A program made the position numbers and the translations under genes. Source: Chondrilla cf. caribensis (lineage: Eukaryota; Porifera; Demospongiae; Chondrillida; Chondrillidae). From it: a DNA stretch of 64,000 bases. The stretch covers positions 2,052,501-2,116,500 of the forward strand of contig OZ026557.1 in assembly GCA_964020155.1 (NCBI GenBank), in the 5' to 3' direction. A model generated the notes under the pieces. It did no database searches. It saw only the letters and a program-made list of their open reading frames with translations, and had not been told where the DNA came from. The stretch's first letter is position 1, and each line of letters opens with the position of its first letter. Below, piece by piece: positions 63,071-64,000 of the stretch.

Positions 63071-63737
63071 ATGATTATGATGACCTTGTCTGTAGAAGAC
63101 ATACAAGTGAGGCATGTGACATGTTCCTTTGCCCAACACAAACAGCTACTGTACTTTGTACTGAGGTGTTGATCCTGCTAAAGTTTGCAGAATCAACTGT
63201 TGTGTGCATTGCGTCAGCTTGTCAATGAATTCTTTTCCTCCTTCGCAAAGGCTGTCAACGATGCCCAGCCAAAGTCAACTTTCAAGGACAGCTCTGCCAG
63301 TCCTCGTGCCAAACACTTGAGGCGATCTCTGTCCACTTACTCTCTGACGACTGCTTTTGTTAGCAGTCTATCCTCTTCAATTCGAGGTCACTCTCCTGTA
63401 TCCACTCCAGTTGTAAGTGAATTTTTTTACGATATACATATGTACATACGTACATGTATATTCTGTACATGATATGTATATGTAACAGTTGTGCAACCTT
63501 TCAGCAGGGTACATGGAAATAGACACTTAGACAGTCCCCAAGGGTGGAGCCAGAGGGTCTGTCTAATCTATCAATTTCCCATGTACCCTGGTGAAAGGTG
63601 GTACAACTCCCTTGGCTCCCAGCAACTGTAAGACTATAAGTGAATTTTGTTGTGTTACCATCTCATTAATGAAGTGACAATCAATGTGCCTGTGTTGATA
63701 CAGCTTGATACGTATATCCCAGCTGTGTGTCTACAGG
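49180..63737 (+). CDS. DH-PH Rho guanine nucleotide exchange factor (3' end outside the window)
   Basis: Exons 49180-49458, 52051-52157, 53286-53322, 53916-54101, 54713-54829, 55126-55274, 59424-59580, 59846-59968, 60447-60557, 61286-61397, 61803-61921, 62039-62126, 62465-62577, 63191-63412 and 63704-63737 keep one frame for about 651 aa. The N-terminal part ends in a PH-like strand/helix ([20 protein letters not shown]). The DH domain starts at exon 6 with [19 protein letters not shown], continues through [12 protein letters not shown], and has its third conserved region at [20 protein letters not shown]. The PH domain follows ([16 protein letters not shown] to DEWLSLLKK with the conserved tryptophan). 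A Ser-rich tail with [14 protein letters not shown] follows. It should load GTP on a Rho-type GTPase at membranes. I cannot name the subfamily. The gene continues past the right edge. Confidence 0.85.
49698..49750. repeat. TG microsatellite
   Basis: (TG)n in RhoGEF intron 1. Confidence 0.95.
51557..51688. repeat. TG/CG microsatellite
   Basis: (TG)n with a CGCGCGCG stretch, all alternating purine-pyrimidine. Confidence 0.97.
52312..52357. repeat. TG microsatellite
   Basis: Pure (TG)n in RhoGEF intron 2. Confidence 0.97.
53323..53421. repeat. TG microsatellite abutting a 5' splice site
   Basis: Starts with the GT of the donor of the 37-nt exon 53286-53322. Confidence 0.95.
54608..54645. repeat. 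TG microsatellite
   Basis: (TG)n about 70 bp before RhoGEF exon 5. Confidence 0.95.
54830..54895. repeat. TG and GCGT microsatellite abutting a 5' splice site
   Basis: Begins exactly at the donor GT of exon 54713-54829. Pure TG changes to six GCGT units and back to TG. Confidence 0.96.
55460..55570. repeat. 19-bp minisatellite
   Basis: Six to seven imperfect units of 'TACTAACCAGGAATATG'. Confidence 0.88.
56341..56543. repeat. TG microsatellite
   Basis: About 200 bp of (TG)n with regularly recurring TTTG and TATG units, giving a higher-order period. Confidence 0.97.
57759..57848. repeat. TG microsatellite
   Basis: (TG)n of about 90 bp. Confidence 0.96.
59038..59303. repeat. Compound TG/CG microsatellite
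   Basis: About 265 bp of mostly alternating purine-pyrimidine, with two CG runs (CGCGCGCA near 59068 and CGCGCGCGCGCG near 59270). Confidence 0.97.
60941..61103. mobile_element. Short element of the CAGTGAATTC family
   Basis: CAATGAATCCTCATTAAG at the left and AATACAAATTCACTG at the right. Its core matches 12780-12850 closely (ATCCAGTTAATCCACCAAAC). Confidence 0.65.
61452..61562. repeat. TG microsatellite
   Basis: (TG)n with GGTTG interruptions, in RhoGEF intron 10. Confidence 0.96.
62969..63062. repeat. TG microsatellite
   Basis: (TG)n in the intron before exon 63191-63412. Confidence 0.96.
63497..63601. repeat. 105-bp hairpin element
   Basis: Inverted arms of about 45 bp containing 'AGGGTACATGGGAAAT'-type sequence and 'TTAGACAG', loop around 'CCAAGGGTGGAGCCAG'. 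The GTACATGGGAAAT motif is shared with the hairpins at 17366-17505 and 32540-32679. Confidence 0.8.
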
Positions 63738-64000
63738 GTAAGGACACACATTGCCACCTTGATCTTACTGGGATACCAGTGCATTGTACATTCTCACCTC
63801 ATTGATGAAAATAATACATAGACATTGGCTGCATTTACTGTGATTTGTGTCTATGTAGTATACTGTAGGTACATGTGTGTTTTGCTCAAAATCTGCAGCA
63901 TGTGCACCCATAGTCCTCCTAAAACTGATTCATGCACAGTACATGTGCTGTCACTCTATGTAGAAAATAGCTCTAAAATTTCAATAGAATTCATACATTC
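63738..64000. other. RhoGEF intron at the right edge
   Basis: No further exon was recognised; the gene is expected to continue beyond the window. Confidence 0.4.

Overview
The window is nuclear DNA of a metazoan. The genes are split by many small introns with ordinary GT-AG sites. They encode animal proteins: eIF4G, a BAX/BAK-type BCL-2 protein, the SCO1 copper chaperone, a ciliary central-apparatus protein resembling CFAP74, a claudin/PMP22-type tetraspan protein and a DH-PH Rho exchange factor. Compact tail-to-head genes, an intronless TKL-like kinase and introns packed with short palindromic DNA elements suggest an early-branching animal such as a sponge. That placement is an inference, not something the sequence proves.

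Layout. 1-1426 (minus): seven exons of the MIF4G domain of an eIF4G, cut by the window edge. 2050-2943 (minus): intronless protein kinase. 3325-5884 (minus): 5'-truncated, frameshifted LINE. 6623-7285 (minus): BAX/BAK-like gene. 8826-9356: 17-bp minisatellite. 9737-12428 (plus): SCO1, with two very large CA microsatellites in its introns. 13165-16303: 188-bp tandem satellite with an embedded 250-bp duplication and an inverted end. 16451-40037 (plus): CFAP74-like gene, reconstructed here as 42 exons with consistent splice phases (about 1677 aa). 40134-48902 (plus): three-exon tetraspan gene starting 96 bp after the CFAP74-like stop. 49180 to beyond the right edge (plus): RhoGEF with at least 15 exons.

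The most interesting object is a 3397-bp transposon in a CFAP74-like intron (22331-25727, flanked by TA). It has near-perfect terminal inverted repeats, an intact spliced Tc1-type DD34E transposase, and a second intact spliced gene in convergent orientation. That second gene encodes a coiled-coil plus BEN-domain protein. Both ends carry subterminal arrays of an 11-bp repeat, phased at about one helical turn. A 440-bp TA-flanked non-autonomous element in the next-but-one intron shows the same plan with a 7-bp repeat. Other short TA-flanked or hairpin elements occur in at least five further places.

The introns are also saturated with alternating purine-pyrimidine sequence (ACGT/ACAT-type tetranucleotides and long TG/CA tracts), which produces most of the spurious open frames. 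I saw no rRNA, tRNA, CRISPR array or bacterial-type operon.
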